This document shows, one piece after another, positions 25,544 through 33,960 of a stretch of DNA of 64,000 bases. The notes below the pieces were generated by a model. That model saw only the letters and a program-made list of their open reading frames with translations, searched no databases and was not told the origin of the DNA. A program made the translations under genes and the position numbers. The stretch comes from an uncultured Ruminococcus sp. (lineage in GTDB: Bacteria > Bacillota > Clostridia > Lachnospirales > Lachnospiraceae), in assembly GCA_900066355.1 (NCBI GenBank), contig FMEL01000016.1, forward strand, positions 22,498 through 86,497. Direction: 5' to 3'. The first letter of the stretch is position 1, and each line of letters begins with the position of its first letter.

Positions 25544-26212
25544 ATGCGAGTCGATACGGATGACTTTGCCCGACCTCGTGGGTGCGGGAAGAATCACCTT
25601 GTAGAAGTGGAGAAAATTTTAATTGAACCGGGAGCGGTAAATGCCCTTGAAGAAGCAATGTCAGAAGGCTTTCTGAAGGAATACATATCCCCGCTTCTGA
25701 TCTGTGACACAAATACCTGTAAGGCAACAGAAGAAATCATGGAAGATATTTACGACCGATGTCAGGTCCTTGTGCTGGATGCGGATGATCTTAAGGCCGA
25801 TCGGCATGCAGTAGAGATCGTCGAGAATTATATGGATGAGGACATTGATCTGATCCTCGCGGTAGGCGCTGGTACGATCCATGACATCAGCCGTTATGTG
25901 GCTTCTCAGTACAAAATTCCTTTTGTATCTGTGCCGACAGCAGCAAGTGGTGACGGATTCGTATCTACGACGGCAGTTATGACTTTTAACGGAATAGAGG
26001 AAGAAGTGCCGGCAGCAGTGCCTGTAGCGCTGTATGCAGACACGGATATATTTGCAAAAGCACCGGCCGGGCTTAATGCCGCCGGAGCAGCAGAACTTTC
26101 GGATGAAAAAATATCCCTGTCCCTCATCGAAGAGGGGAATCCGGAAGCCTGTGAAAAACTGATGTATGCACTGATTAAATCCGGGTTTTCCGGTCAGGCA
26201 GAAGGAGAATGA
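25544..26212 (+). pseudogene. Truncated sn-glycerol-1-phosphate dehydrogenase (EgsA/AraM family)
   Basis: The 222-residue frame starts like EgsA/AraM: VEKILIEPGAVNALEEAM, then the NAD-binding ILAVGAGTIHDISRYVASQY and FVSVPTAASGDGFVSTTAVM, ending in ALYADTDIFAKAPAGLNAAG. After that the usual metal-binding helical domain should follow, but the sequence jumps to LIEEGNPEACEKLMYALIKSG, which belongs about 50 residues further on, and then stops. The zinc-binding histidines of the C-terminal domain are absent. Normal family length is 350-400 residues. It still has a promoter and ribosome binding site, but is probably non-functional as a dehydrogenase. ispF begins 2 bases after its stop. Confidence 0.75.
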
Positions 26213-26213
26213 T

Positions 26214-26693
26214 ATGAGAGTTGGAATGGGATATGACGTACACAAACTGACAGAAGGAAGGAAGCTGATTCTCGGCGGAGTAGATATTCCGTGGGAGAAG
26301 GGCCTTCTGGGACATTCGGATGCAGATGTACTGATCCATGCAGTGATGGATGCCCTGCTTGGTGCTGCTGCACTTGGCGATATCGGGAAACACTTTCCGG
26401 ACACAGATCCGGCATATAAAGGAATCTCAAGTGTGAAACTTCTGGTGCATGTGGCTGGTCTTTTGCGCGAACATGGCTACGAAGTCGGAAACATCGATGC
26501 AACGATCATTGCCCAGAAACCAAAGATGGCACCGCATATCCCGCAGATGCGTAAAAATATGGCGGAGGCACTTGGCATTACGGAATCAAAGATCAATGTA
26601 AAAGCAACGACAGAAGAGGGACTTGGGTTTACCGGAAGCGGAGAGGGCATTTCTTCTCAGGCTATCTGCCTGCTTACAGAAATAAAGAACTGA
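26214..26693 (+). CDS. ispF: 2-C-methyl-D-erythritol 2,4-cyclodiphosphate synthase
   Basis: A 159-residue IspF. The metal ligands are in GMGYDVHKL (Asp8, His10) and the signature GHSDADVLIHAVMDALLGAA carries the third. FPDTDPAYKGISS and the late ATTEEGLGFTGSGEGISS are also conserved. It cyclises 4-diphosphocytidyl-methylerythritol 2-phosphate to the cyclodiphosphate in the MEP isoprenoid pathway. Length is normal. It is coupled to the truncated egsA-like frame, whose ribosome binding site and promoter it probably inherits; a AGAAGGAGAAT lies upstream of its ATG. cysS follows 32 bp later. Confidence 0.96.
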   Translation: MRVGMGYDVHKLTEGRKLILGGVDIPWEKGLLGHSDADVLIHAVMDALLGAAALGDIGKHFPDTDPAYKGISSVKLLVHVAGLLREHGYEVGNIDATIIAQKPKMAPHIPQMRKNMAEALGITESKINVKATTEEGLGFTGSGEGISSQAICLLTEIKN

Positions 26694-26725
26694 TTCAGCT
26701 TAAAATAATATCGGAGGAAAGAGAT

Positions 26726-28135
26726 ATGAAGCTTTTTAATACAATGTCACGCAGAAAAGAAGAATTCGTACCGCTGGAAGAAGGAAAGGTGCGGATGTAT
26801 GTATGCGGACCGACAGTATACAACCTGATCCACATCGGAAATGCGAGACCGATGATCATTTTTGACACCGTACGCCGCTATCTGGAATACAAAGGTTACG
26901 AAGTAAATTATGTATCCAACTTCACAGACGTTGATGACAAGATCATCAAAAAGGCAATCGAAGAAGGTGTAAGCTCTGAAGAAATCTCACAGCGTTACAT
27001 CGCAGAATGCAAGAAGGATATGGCCGGCATGAATGTAAAACCGGCAACCACACATCCGCTGGCAACACAGGAAATCGACGGAATGATCGATATGATCCAG
27101 ACACTGATCGACAAAGGATATGCTTATCCGGTTGCTGATGGTACCGTATATTTCCGTGTAAAGAAATTCAAAGAATACGGCAAACTTTCTCATAAAAATC
27201 TGGATGATCTGCAGTCCGGTTTCCGTTCTCTGCAGGTATCCGGCGAAGACCAGAAAGAAGATCCGCTGGATTTCGTACTCTGGAAACCGAAAAAAGAAGG
27301 AGAACCATTCTGGAAATCTCCATGGTGCGACGGAAGACCGGGATGGCACATCGAGTGCTCCGTTATGTCAAAGAAATACCTCGGAGAAGAAATCGATATC
27401 CATGCAGGTGGCGAAGATCTTGTTTTTCCACATCATGAAAATGAAATCGCACAGAGCGAATGCTGCAATGGAGTTCCTTTTGCAAAATACTGGATGCACA
27501 ATGCATTCCTGAACATTGACAACCGTAAGATGTCAAAATCTCTCGGAAATTTCCGTACCGTTCGTCAGATCGGAGAGCAGTACGATCTGCAGGTGCTTCG
27601 TTTCTTTATGCTGAATGCTCATTACAGAAGTCCGCTTAATTTCAGTGCAGACCTGATGGAATCTTCTAAGAATGCACTGGAGCGAATTACGGATGCGGCT
27701 GCAAGACTTTGTGACCGTCAGACAGCAGCTTCTGTACAGAAAGCATCCGAGGATGAAAAGAAGATGATGCAGGAAGAAGCTGCATTTGTAACGAAATTTG
27801 AAGAAGCAATGGATGATGACTTCAATACAGCAGATGCACTTGCCGCAGTATTTGAACTGGTTAAATTCGGCAATACAAATGTACAGGAAGGAAGCTCCGC
27901 GGAGTTTGCTGCACACACTCTTGAAGTGATGACAAAACTTTGTGATGTTCTCGGCCTGATCCTTGACAAAAAGGAAGAGATCCTTGATGAAGAGATCGAG
28001 AATCTGATCACAGAACGTCAGGCAGCCAGAAAGGCAAAAGATTTCGCGAGGGCAGATGAGATCAGAGGATTACTTCTTGACAAAGGAATCGAGCTGAAAG
28101 ATACTCGTGAGGGTGTAAAATGGAAACGAATCTGA
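26726..28135 (+). CDS. cysS: Cysteinyl-tRNA synthetase
   Basis: A 469-residue class I synthetase. The zinc cysteine and HIGH region are in MYVCGPTVYNLIHIGNARP, the second zinc site in GWHIECSVMSKKYLG with HHENEIAQSE, and KMSKS is intact in NRKMSKSLGNF. It charges tRNA-Cys with cysteine. No T-box leader is present in the 32 bp before it, so it is read from an upstream promoter. The gene overlaps mrnC by 16 bases, as in other Firmicutes where cysS-mrnC-rlmB are neighbours. An AGGAAAGAG ribosome binding site precedes the ATG. Confidence 0.96.
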   Translation: MKLFNTMSRRKEEFVPLEEGKVRMYVCGPTVYNLIHIGNARPMIIFDTVRRYLEYKGYEVNYVSNFTDVDDKIIKKAIEEGVSSEEISQRYIAECKKDMAGMNVKPATTHPLATQEIDGMIDMIQTLIDKGYAYPVADGTVYFRVKKFKEYGKLSHKNLDDLQSGFRSLQVSGEDQKEDPLDFVLWKPKKEGEPFWKSPWCDGRPGWHIECSVMSKKYLGEEIDIHAGGEDLVFPHHENEIAQSECCNGVPFAKYWMHNAFLNIDNRKMSKSLGNFRTVRQIGEQYDLQVLRFFMLNAHYRSPLNFSADLMESSKNALERITDAAARLCDRQTAASVQKASEDEKKMMQEEAAFVTKFEEAMDDDFNTADALAAVFELVKFGNTNVQEGSSAEFAAHTLEVMTKLCDVLGLILDKKEEILDEEIENLITERQAARKAKDFARADEIRGLLLDKGIELKDTREGVKWKRI

Positions 28136-28545
28136 TACAGCTGAAAGAATTGTTTCATCTGGAAGACCAGGATCTGCGGAGTTATTCTCCGCTGACTCTG
28201 GCATACATCGGAGATGGAGTTTATGAACTGATCATCCGGACGATCCTGGTTAAGAAAGGCAACTGTCCGGTGAATCGTCTGCATAAGAAAGCAAGCAGTC
28301 TGGTGAAAGCCGGTGCACAGTCTGCAATCATGGAAGTGATCGAGGAGAAACTGACACCGGAGGAGCTGAGTGTTTACCGCAGGGGCAGGAATGCACATTC
28401 TCCGACTATGGCAAAACATGCAACAATGGCAGATTACCGTCGTGCGACCGGTTTTGAGGCATTGATGGGATATTTATATTTAAAAGAGGACTACACACGG
28501 ATGCTCACTTTGGTCCGTATGGGAATCGGAGAGGATATTTTATGA
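28120..28545 (+). CDS. mrnC: Mini-ribonuclease III
   Basis: A 141-residue RNase III catalytic domain without a double-stranded-RNA-binding domain. LTLAYIGDGVYELIIRTILV contains the catalytic Asp/Glu signature, and ARGNAHSPTMAKHATMADYR-like sequence (RRGRNAHSPTMAKHATMADY) is typical of MrnC. It trims 23S rRNA ends. It overlaps cysS at its start and rlmB at its stop (ATGA), so the three are translationally coupled. Its position directly between cysS and rlmB agrees with the Bacillus subtilis order. Confidence 0.93.
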   Translation: METNLIQLKELFHLEDQDLRSYSPLTLAYIGDGVYELIIRTILVKKGNCPVNRLHKKASSLVKAGAQSAIMEVIEEKLTPEELSVYRRGRNAHSPTMAKHATMADYRRATGFEALMGYLYLKEDYTRMLTLVRMGIGEDIL

Positions 28546-29285
28546 GTGAACAGATAGAAGGACGCAACGCGGTACTGGAAGCTTTCCGTTCCGGAAAATG
28601 CGTGGACAAGCTTTTTATCCTTGACGGATGTCAGGATGGACCGGTGCGTACGATTGCAAGAGAAGCGCGCAAGACCGATACGATCATCAACTATGTGTCA
28701 AAAGAACGCCTGGATCAGCTCAGTGAGACAAGAGCACATCAGGGTGTGATCGCGCAGGTTGCAGCTTATGAGTACAGTACGGTGGAAGAGATTCTTGCCA
28801 GAGCAGAAGAAAAGGGTGAACCGCCATTTTTGATTCTTCTGGACAATGTAGAAGATCCGCACAATCTCGGCGCAATCATCCGTACAGCGAATCTTGCCGG
28901 AGCGCATGGCGTTATCATACCGAAGAGACGTGCAGTAGGACTGACATCTACTGTAGCGAAAACTTCCGCAGGTGCGATCAACTATACACCGGTTGCAAAA
29001 GTAACAAATATTGTAAGAACGATTGAAGAACTGAAAGAAAAAGGAATCTGGTTTGTCTGCGCAGATATGGGTGGAGAGACCATGTATGATCTGGATCTGA
29101 CAGGACCGATGGGACTTGTGATCGGAAATGAGGGAGAAGGTGTCAGCCGTCTGGTACGTGAAGCATGTGATTTCACAGCATCCATACCGATGAAGGGAGA
29201 TATTGATTCTCTGAATGCTTCTGTGGCAGCAGGAGTTCTTGCCTATGAAATCGTAAGACAGAGACTGGTAAAAAGCAGCAAATAA
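28542..29285 (+). CDS. rlmB: 23S rRNA 2'-O-methyltransferase (TrmH/RlmB family)
   Basis: A 247-residue SPOUT methyltransferase. The N-terminal L30e-like domain starts QIEGRNAVLEAFRSG. The SAM-binding knot shows the three motifs NLGAIIRTANLAGAHGVII, LVIGNEGEGVSRLVRE and IPMKGDIDSLNASVAAGVLA. It methylates a ribose in 23S rRNA (Gm2251 in Escherichia coli numbering), although TrmH-family members are hard to assign precisely. It overlaps mrnC by 4 bases and precedes sigH. Confidence 0.92.
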   Translation: MSEQIEGRNAVLEAFRSGKCVDKLFILDGCQDGPVRTIAREARKTDTIINYVSKERLDQLSETRAHQGVIAQVAAYEYSTVEEILARAEEKGEPPFLILLDNVEDPHNLGAIIRTANLAGAHGVIIPKRRAVGLTSTVAKTSAGAINYTPVAKVTNIVRTIEELKEKGIWFVCADMGGETMYDLDLTGPMGLVIGNEGEGVSRLVREACDFTASIPMKGDIDSLNASVAAGVLAYEIVRQRLVKSSK

Positions 29286-29298
29286 AAGGGGAAACAGA

Positions 29299-29907
29299 AT
29301 GAGCCGTTACAATCAGTACAGCGACGAAGAACTGATTTTCAGACTGCGACAGGGAGAGACGGAAATATCGGATTATCTGATGGAAAAATACAAGGAGTTT
29401 GTCCGCAAAAAGGCAAGAGCCATGTTTTTGATCGGAGGAGAGACAGACGACCTGATCCAGGAGGGAATGATCGGACTTTTTAAGGCAATCCAGAATTACC
29501 AGCCGGATAGGGAAGCGTCTTTTCAGACATTTGCAGGTTTGTGTATTGACCGGCAGCTTTACAGTGCGGTACAGAATTCAAACAGGCAGAAACATCTTCC
29601 ACTGAATACGTATATTTCGCTCAGTAATGAGGAAGAATCTGTGCATCTGGAAGGCTCGTGGGATTCCCGCACAGAAGACCCGGAATCCATTGTGATCGAT
29701 CAGGAAAGTACGAGAAATCTGGAACAGGAGATCAGCAAGGTCTTAAGCCCGATGGAAAACAAAGTACTGAATTACTATATGAAGGGATACGGTTACGTAA
29801 AGATTGCGGAGATCATGGGCAAAACACCGAAATCCATCGACAATGCGCTGCAGCGTATCCGAGGTAAGATTCGCAATTTTTCTCTTCCTTTTTTGATACA
29901 AAAGTAG
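29299..29907 (+). CDS. sigH: RNA polymerase sigma factor SigH (sporulation sigma-30 type)
   Basis: A 202-residue sigma-70-family factor. Region 2 is DLIQEGMIGLFKAIQNYQPD with RQLYSAVQNSNRQKHLPLN; region 4 shows LSPMENKVLNYYMKGYGYVKIAEIMGKTPKSIDNALQRIRGKI (in parts). The closest named family is the SigH of spore-formers. The position behind rlmB supports this, since sigH follows rlmB in Bacillus with one intervening gene. It would direct transcription of early sporulation and competence-like genes. A GGGGAAACAG ribosome binding site is present. Confidence 0.9.
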   Translation: MSRYNQYSDEELIFRLRQGETEISDYLMEKYKEFVRKKARAMFLIGGETDDLIQEGMIGLFKAIQNYQPDREASFQTFAGLCIDRQLYSAVQNSNRQKHLPLNTYISLSNEEESVHLEGSWDSRTEDPESIVIDQESTRNLEQEISKVLSPMENKVLNYYMKGYGYVKIAEIMGKTPKSIDNALQRIRGKIRNFSLPFLIQK

Positions 29908-29976
29908 TAAAATAACACTAACATTATTCAGAGTATCGGATAGATGGTTTCTGTATATGAAAGGAGATACGAAATT

Positions 29977-30297
29977 ATGGCAAAGATTAATAAATATTGG
30001 GGATTTGTAGCAGTCGGAGCAGTTGCCGCCGCAGCAGCAGGAGCAATCGCGGCACTTGCATTCCGCAAAGACCCGCTGGATGATTTCGAGGATTTTGATG
30101 AAGATTTCGAGGATGAGACCGAAGAAGAAACATCAAAGCCTGAAGAAAAGAAAGAAACATCAGAAGCTTTTGAAGCATGGGATGAGACTGAAGATGCTGT
30201 AGAAAAGGCTGTAGAAGAAACTGCTGAAACAGCAGATGCCGAGCACGCAGTAGAAGAAGCAATCAAAGAAGAGAAAGAAGAACAGGAAGAAGAATAA
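29977..30297 (+). CDS. Small membrane-anchored acidic protein
   Basis: A 106-residue protein from the ATG at 29977 (AAAGGAGATAC upstream). After a short Lys-rich start it has one hydrophobic helix (about residues 8-28, Ala/Gly-rich), then a long, very acidic tail of Glu, Asp and Ala (DDFEDFDEDFEDETEEE and similar). It resembles small anchored proteins common in clostridia with no assigned function. It lies between sigH and the terminator shared with glnS. Confidence 0.7.
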   Translation: MAKINKYWGFVAVGAVAAAAAGAIAALAFRKDPLDDFEDFDEDFEDETEEETSKPEEKKETSEAFEAWDETEDAVEKAVEETAETADAEHAVEEAIKEEKEEQEEE

Positions 30298-30338
30298 ATC
30301 TGAATCCGGTTCAGTTTAATAATAAGAACTATGAAGAT

Positions 30339-30377
30339 AACAAGAGGCAGGTCGATTGACCTGCCTCTTGTTTGTTG
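30339..30377. terminator. Bidirectional terminator between the acidic protein gene and glnS
   Basis: A perfect 15-bp stem (30339-30353 with 30358-30372, CAAGAGGCAGGTC/GACCTGCCTCTTG) with a 4-base loop. A T-rich run follows on the + strand and an AACAA-type flank on the other, so it can stop both convergent units. Confidence 0.9.
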
Positions 30378-30398
30378 CATCATTCATTTCCGAAAGAA

Positions 30399-32063
30399 TT
30401 ATTTCGGAAGACGGAAAGAACTCTTAAGGGATACAATACGGTTAAATACCGGTGCACCTTCTTTGGAATCATGGATATCTGCACAATAGAATCCGTTTCT
30501 TACGAATTGATAGCTGTCGTAGCCTTTGGCTTCCATAAGTGCCGGCTCTACGTAAGCGGTAACGGTTGTAAGGGAGTTCGGATTTACGTTCAGGGATCCA
30601 TCTTCTTTATTGTATACGCCTTTTTCTTCATCTACGATGTTTTCATAAAGACGTACGGTTGCCTCTTTTGCGTTGGTAGCTTCTACCCAGTGAATTGTAC
30701 CTTTTACTTTACGTCCGTCCGGAGCGTTACCGCCTTTGGTAGCCGGATCGTAAGTACAGTGTACAACACGTACAGTGCCGTCATCATCTGCTTCATAACC
30801 GGTACAGGTGACAAAGTATGCGTTCATCAGACGAACTTCTGTACCGAGGAAAAGTCTCTTGTATTTACGCGGCGGGTCGATCATGAAATCGTCGCGTTCG
30901 ATATAAAGTTCACCACTGAATGGAATCTTACGGGTTCCGAGAGCTTCGTTTTCCATGTTGTTCGGAGCATCCAGGTATTCTACCTGTCCTTCCGGATAAT
31001 TGTCGATTACGAGTTTGACCGGATCCATGACTGCCATCATACGAGGACGTTTTAATTTGAGGTCTTCACGAATGCAGTACTCAAGCATTGCATAGTCTAC
31101 AGAGCTGTTGGCTTTGGAGACACCGCAGAGATCTACAAACATTTTGATGGATTCCGGTGTGAAACCACGTCTGCGCAGTGCGGCGATGGAAACAAGACGA
31201 GGATCATCCCATCCGTCTACGATGCCGTCTTCGACCAGTTTCTTGATGTAACGCTTACCTGTTACGACATTTGTAAGGTAAAGCTTTGCAAATTCAATCT
31301 GTTTCGGTGGCTGCGGATATTCGAGTTCACGTACTACCCAGTCATACAGCGGGCGGTGATCTTCAAATTCGAGTGTACAGATAGAATGTGTGATACCTTC
31401 GATCGCATCTTCGATCGGATGAGCGAAGTCATACATCGGGTAGATGCACCATGTATCGCCGGTTCTGTGGTGAGTCATATGAGCAACACGATAGATGACC
31501 GGGTCACGCATGTTCATATTCGGAGATGCCATGTCGATCTTTGCACGGAGAACCTTTTCTCCATCAGCATATTTGCCCTCTTTCATTTCTTCAAAAAGCT
31601 GAAGGTTTTCTTCTACAGAACGGTTGCGGTACGGGCTTTCTTTACCAGGCTCTGTCAGAGTGCCACGATACTGGCGGATCTCGTCGGCGGTCAGGTCACA
31701 GACATAAGCCTTGCCTTTTTTGATCAGCTTGATTGCAGCTTCATACATCTGACCGAAATAATCGGAAGCGAAGAAAAGTCTGTCCTCCCAGTCAGCACCG
31801 AGCCATTTGATATCTGCTTTGATGGATTCTACAAATTCACTTTTTTCTTTTGTAGGGTTGGTATCATCAAAACGCATATTAAACTTGCCGTTGTATTCTT
31901 TGGCAAGTCCGTAATTTAAAAGAATGGATTTGGCATGTCCGATATGGAGGTATCCATTAGGTTCCGGTGGAAAGCGGGTGTGGACGGTGTCATAAACGCC
32001 ATCAGCCAGATCCTTGTCAATGATGTTTTCAATAAAATTTTTAGAAACGGTTTCGTTATCCAT
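30399..32063 (-). CDS. glnS: Glutaminyl-tRNA synthetase
   Basis: A 554-residue class I synthetase with the GlnRS/GluRS catalytic core. RFPPEPNGYLHIGHAKSILL contains HIGH; FDDTNPTKEKSEFVESI and GWDDPRLVSIAALRRRGFTPES are GlnRS blocks, and the C-terminal beta-barrel anticodon-binding domains follow. It attaches glutamine directly to tRNA-Gln. The KMSKS-equivalent appears as VVTGKR, in place of the VMSKR of E. coli, a notable divergence. Many Firmicutes lack GlnRS and use the GatCAB route, so its presence is informative. The start is supported by GGAGGGAAAGAG before ATG. Confidence 0.94.
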   Translation of the reverse strand: MDNETVSKNFIENIIDKDLADGVYDTVHTRFPPEPNGYLHIGHAKSILLNYGLAKEYNGKFNMRFDDTNPTKEKSEFVESIKADIKWLGADWEDRLFFASDYFGQMYEAAIKLIKKGKAYVCDLTADEIRQYRGTLTEPGKESPYRNRSVEENLQLFEEMKEGKYADGEKVLRAKIDMASPNMNMRDPVIYRVAHMTHHRTGDTWCIYPMYDFAHPIEDAIEGITHSICTLEFEDHRPLYDWVVRELEYPQPPKQIEFAKLYLTNVVTGKRYIKKLVEDGIVDGWDDPRLVSIAALRRRGFTPESIKMFVDLCGVSKANSSVDYAMLEYCIREDLKLKRPRMMAVMDPVKLVIDNYPEGQVEYLDAPNNMENEALGTRKIPFSGELYIERDDFMIDPPRKYKRLFLGTEVRLMNAYFVTCTGYEADDDGTVRVVHCTYDPATKGGNAPDGRKVKGTIHWVEATNAKEATVRLYENIVDEEKGVYNKEDGSLNVNPNSLTTVTAYVEPALMEAKGYDSYQFVRNGFYCADIHDSKEGAPVFNRIVSLKSSFRLPK

Positions 32064-32268
32064 CTCTTTCCCTCCTGAATGGTTCTTTAAAGGTTAATCA
32101 TATCATAAAAATGTGGAATTTAAAAGATTTCCTGCGAAAAATATAGAAAAGAAAAAATATTTTTATAAAAAAGAAAAGCATTTGTGGAAGAAAGTATTTT
32201 TATATGGCGTTTTATATGAATATTGGTTGACAATGTGTGGGAAGGCATAATTGGTATATAAAATATGC

Positions 32269-32343
32269 TTTTTTACCGTGACAGCCGCAGGCAAAGGCAT
32301 TTATGGTAAGAAATCAAAGGTTATTACCATTACAATCAAATAA
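32269..32343 (+). pseudogene. C-terminal remnant of an Ig/repeat-type surface protein
   Basis: About 25 codons read ...FTVTAAGKGIYGKKSKVITI... and then a stop. Sequences of the form VTAKGKG-Y-GK-K-T form the ends of Ig-like repeats in clostridial surface proteins. No start codon or ribosome binding site accompanies it. The rest of the 32063-32423 gap shows A/T-rich sequence, a possible glnS promoter on the - strand, and the terminator that once served this gene. Confidence 0.55.
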
Positions 32344-32356
32344 AAACACTCAATAA

Positions 32357-32402
32357 AAAAATGACGCAGATCTCGATGGAAAGAGATTTGCGTCATTTTT
32401 TA
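32357..32402 (+). terminator. Terminator after the surface-protein remnant
   Basis: Arms AAAAATGACGCAGATCTC (32357-32374) and GAGATTTGCGTCATTTTT (32383-32400), running into a T6 tract. On the opposite strand it would also stop transcription of the tRNA-Thr gene. Confidence 0.85.
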
Positions 32403-32422
32403 TGAAAAGGGCAAAAAAATAA

Positions 32423-32495
32423 AGCTGCTGACGGGAATCGAACCCGTGACCTCCGCCTTACCAAGGCGACGCTCTACCGACTGAGCCACAGCAGC
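32423..32495 (-). tRNA. tRNA-Thr (anticodon GGT)
   Basis: Read on the - strand the 73-base gene folds into a standard cloverleaf: acceptor stem GCTGCTG/CAGCAGC, D-arm with GGCTCAGTCGGTAGAGC, anticodon loop TTGGTAA (anticodon GGT), and T-arm with GGTTCGATTCC. The discriminator base is T. The 3' CCA is not encoded. It is preceded by a good promoter (32536-32564) and followed by T-rich sequence. Confidence 0.95.
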
Positions 32496-32535
32496 ATTTA
32501 CATATTTGAGGGCAATTTACCGCTCACAGTTGATA

Positions 32536-32564
32536 ATAATAGCAGAAAAACAATATACTGTCAA
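32536..32564 (-). promoter_or_regulatory. Promoter of tRNA-Thr
   Basis: On the - strand TTGACA (32564-32559), 17 bp, TATTAT (32541-32536). Confidence 0.85.
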
Positions 32565-32699
32565 CAGGTAATTTCAAAATTTATTCTATGTATTTGGCAT
32601 AAATATGTTCTAATTATGAAAAATGTTTTTCGCGGTTGCACGATTTTGAGAGACAGGGTATACTGTTACCGAAGTAAAACGAAGAAAAGGAAGAGCTTT

Positions 32700-33290
32700 A
32701 TGAGAAAAATCATACTTGCATCTGCGTCACCGAGGCGGCGTGAACTGCTTGCGGCGGCAGGTGTTATTTTTCAGATATGTGTAGCAGAAGGCGAAGAAAA
32801 GATTACAGCAGATAGTCCGGATGAGATCGTCTGTGAATTATCTGCCCAGAAGGCTGAGGAGATCGCTTCGAAGGTTGAACTGGAAGAGGGGACAGTGATT
32901 ATTGGAGCAGATACGATTGTTTCTTATAAGAATGAAATCTTAGGAAAGCCGTCCGATGAGCAGGCTGCATTTGAAATGTTGAAAATGCTGCAGGGAAATA
33001 CCCACCAGGTTTATACCGGTGTGACAGTTCTGGTCAAAAAGAATGGAAAATGGGAGAAATATTCTTTTGCAGAATGTACGGATGTTACTTTTTATCCTGT
33101 GACAGATGAAGAAATCCATGCATATATAAAGAGTGGGGAACCGATGGATAAAGCCGGAAGTTACGGAATTCAGGGAAGCTTTGGCATCTATGTAAAGGAA
33201 ATTCATGGTGAGTATACGAATGTAGTCGGCCTTCCGGTCGGAAGACTCTTTTATGAATTGAAGAAACTGGGGATTGAGTTAAGAGGATAA
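32700..33290 (+). CDS. maf: Maf-type nucleoside triphosphate pyrophosphatase
   Basis: A 196-residue protein. The start at 32700 gives the conserved RKIILASASPRRRELLAAAG at the N-terminus; AAAGGAAG lies just upstream. It also has GADTIVSYKNEILGKPSDEQ and DKAGSYGIQGSFGIYVKEIHG, both Maf signatures. Maf proteins hydrolyse dTTP/UTP or modified NTPs, and the family has been linked to arrest of cell division. It is 4 bp upstream of the first HAD phosphatase gene, forming a likely operon with the next three genes. Confidence 0.93.
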   Translation: MRKIILASASPRRRELLAAAGVIFQICVAEGEEKITADSPDEIVCELSAQKAEEIASKVELEEGTVIIGADTIVSYKNEILGKPSDEQAAFEMLKMLQGNTHQVYTGVTVLVKKNGKWEKYSFAECTDVTFYPVTDEEIHAYIKSGEPMDKAGSYGIQGSFGIYVKEIHGEYTNVVGLPVGRLFYELKKLGIELRG

Positions 33291-33294
33291 ACAG

Positions 33295-33960
33295 ATGATA
33301 AAAGCATGTATTTTTGATCTTGACGGTACACTTGCAAATACGTTGGAATCTATGGCATATGTGGCCAATGAGATTCTGGAAAAACTGGAACTTACACCGC
33401 AGCCGGTGGAAAACTTTAAATATTACAGCGGCGAAGGTGCGGATATGCTGATCAGACGTTGCCTGAAAGATGCAGGTGATCCGGAACTGATGCATTATGA
33501 GGAATGCCGCAGCCTCTACAGAGAGAAATTTGATGCAGATCCACTCTATAAAGTGGTTCCATATGATGGGATTATGGAGACATTGAAAGAACTGAAAAAT
33601 CGCGGGATGAAGCTGGCCGTCTGCTCCAACAAGCCACATGTGGCAGCGGTGAAAGTAATTGCGCAGATGTTTGACGGATATTTTGACCTGGTGATCGGAC
33701 AGAGCGATGCGATACGCCGAAAACCGGCACCGGATGGCCCGTTAAAGGCAGCACAGGAATTTGGAGTGACACCGTCAGAATGTATGTATGTGGGAGATAC
33801 CAAAACAGACATGGAAACCGGAAATGCAGCCAAGATGCATACAGTAGGTGTACTCTGGGGATTCCGCGACCGCCGGGAGCTTGAAAGTAACGGCGCAGAA
33901 GTAATTGCAGAAAAACCGCAGGATTTACTGAAGATATGTGAGGAATGGAAAAATGATTAA
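33295..33960 (+). CDS. HAD-superfamily phosphatase (phosphoglycolate phosphatase-like)
   Basis: A 221-residue HAD hydrolase. Motif I is FDLDGTLANT (nucleophile Asp8-Asp10 region), motif II includes AVCSNKPH, and motif III/IV MYVGDTKTDMETGNAA. The helical cap after motif I makes it subclass I, like Gph/PgmB. It removes phosphate from a small phosphorylated metabolite. Its stop overlaps the start of the next HAD gene by 8 bases. Confidence 0.9.
   Translation: MIKACIFDLDGTLANTLESMAYVANEILEKLELTPQPVENFKYYSGEGADMLIRRCLKDAGDPELMHYEECRSLYREKFDADPLYKVVPYDGIMETLKELKNRGMKLAVCSNKPHVAAVKVIAQMFDGYFDLVIGQSDAIRRKPAPDGPLKAAQEFGVTPSECMYVGDTKTDMETGNAAKMHTVGVLWGFRDRRELESNGAEVIAEKPQDLLKICEEWKND

Noticed and set aside
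26694..26725. T-box or riboswitch before cysS
   Set aside because: Only 32 bp separate ispF and cysS, far too short for a T-box leader.
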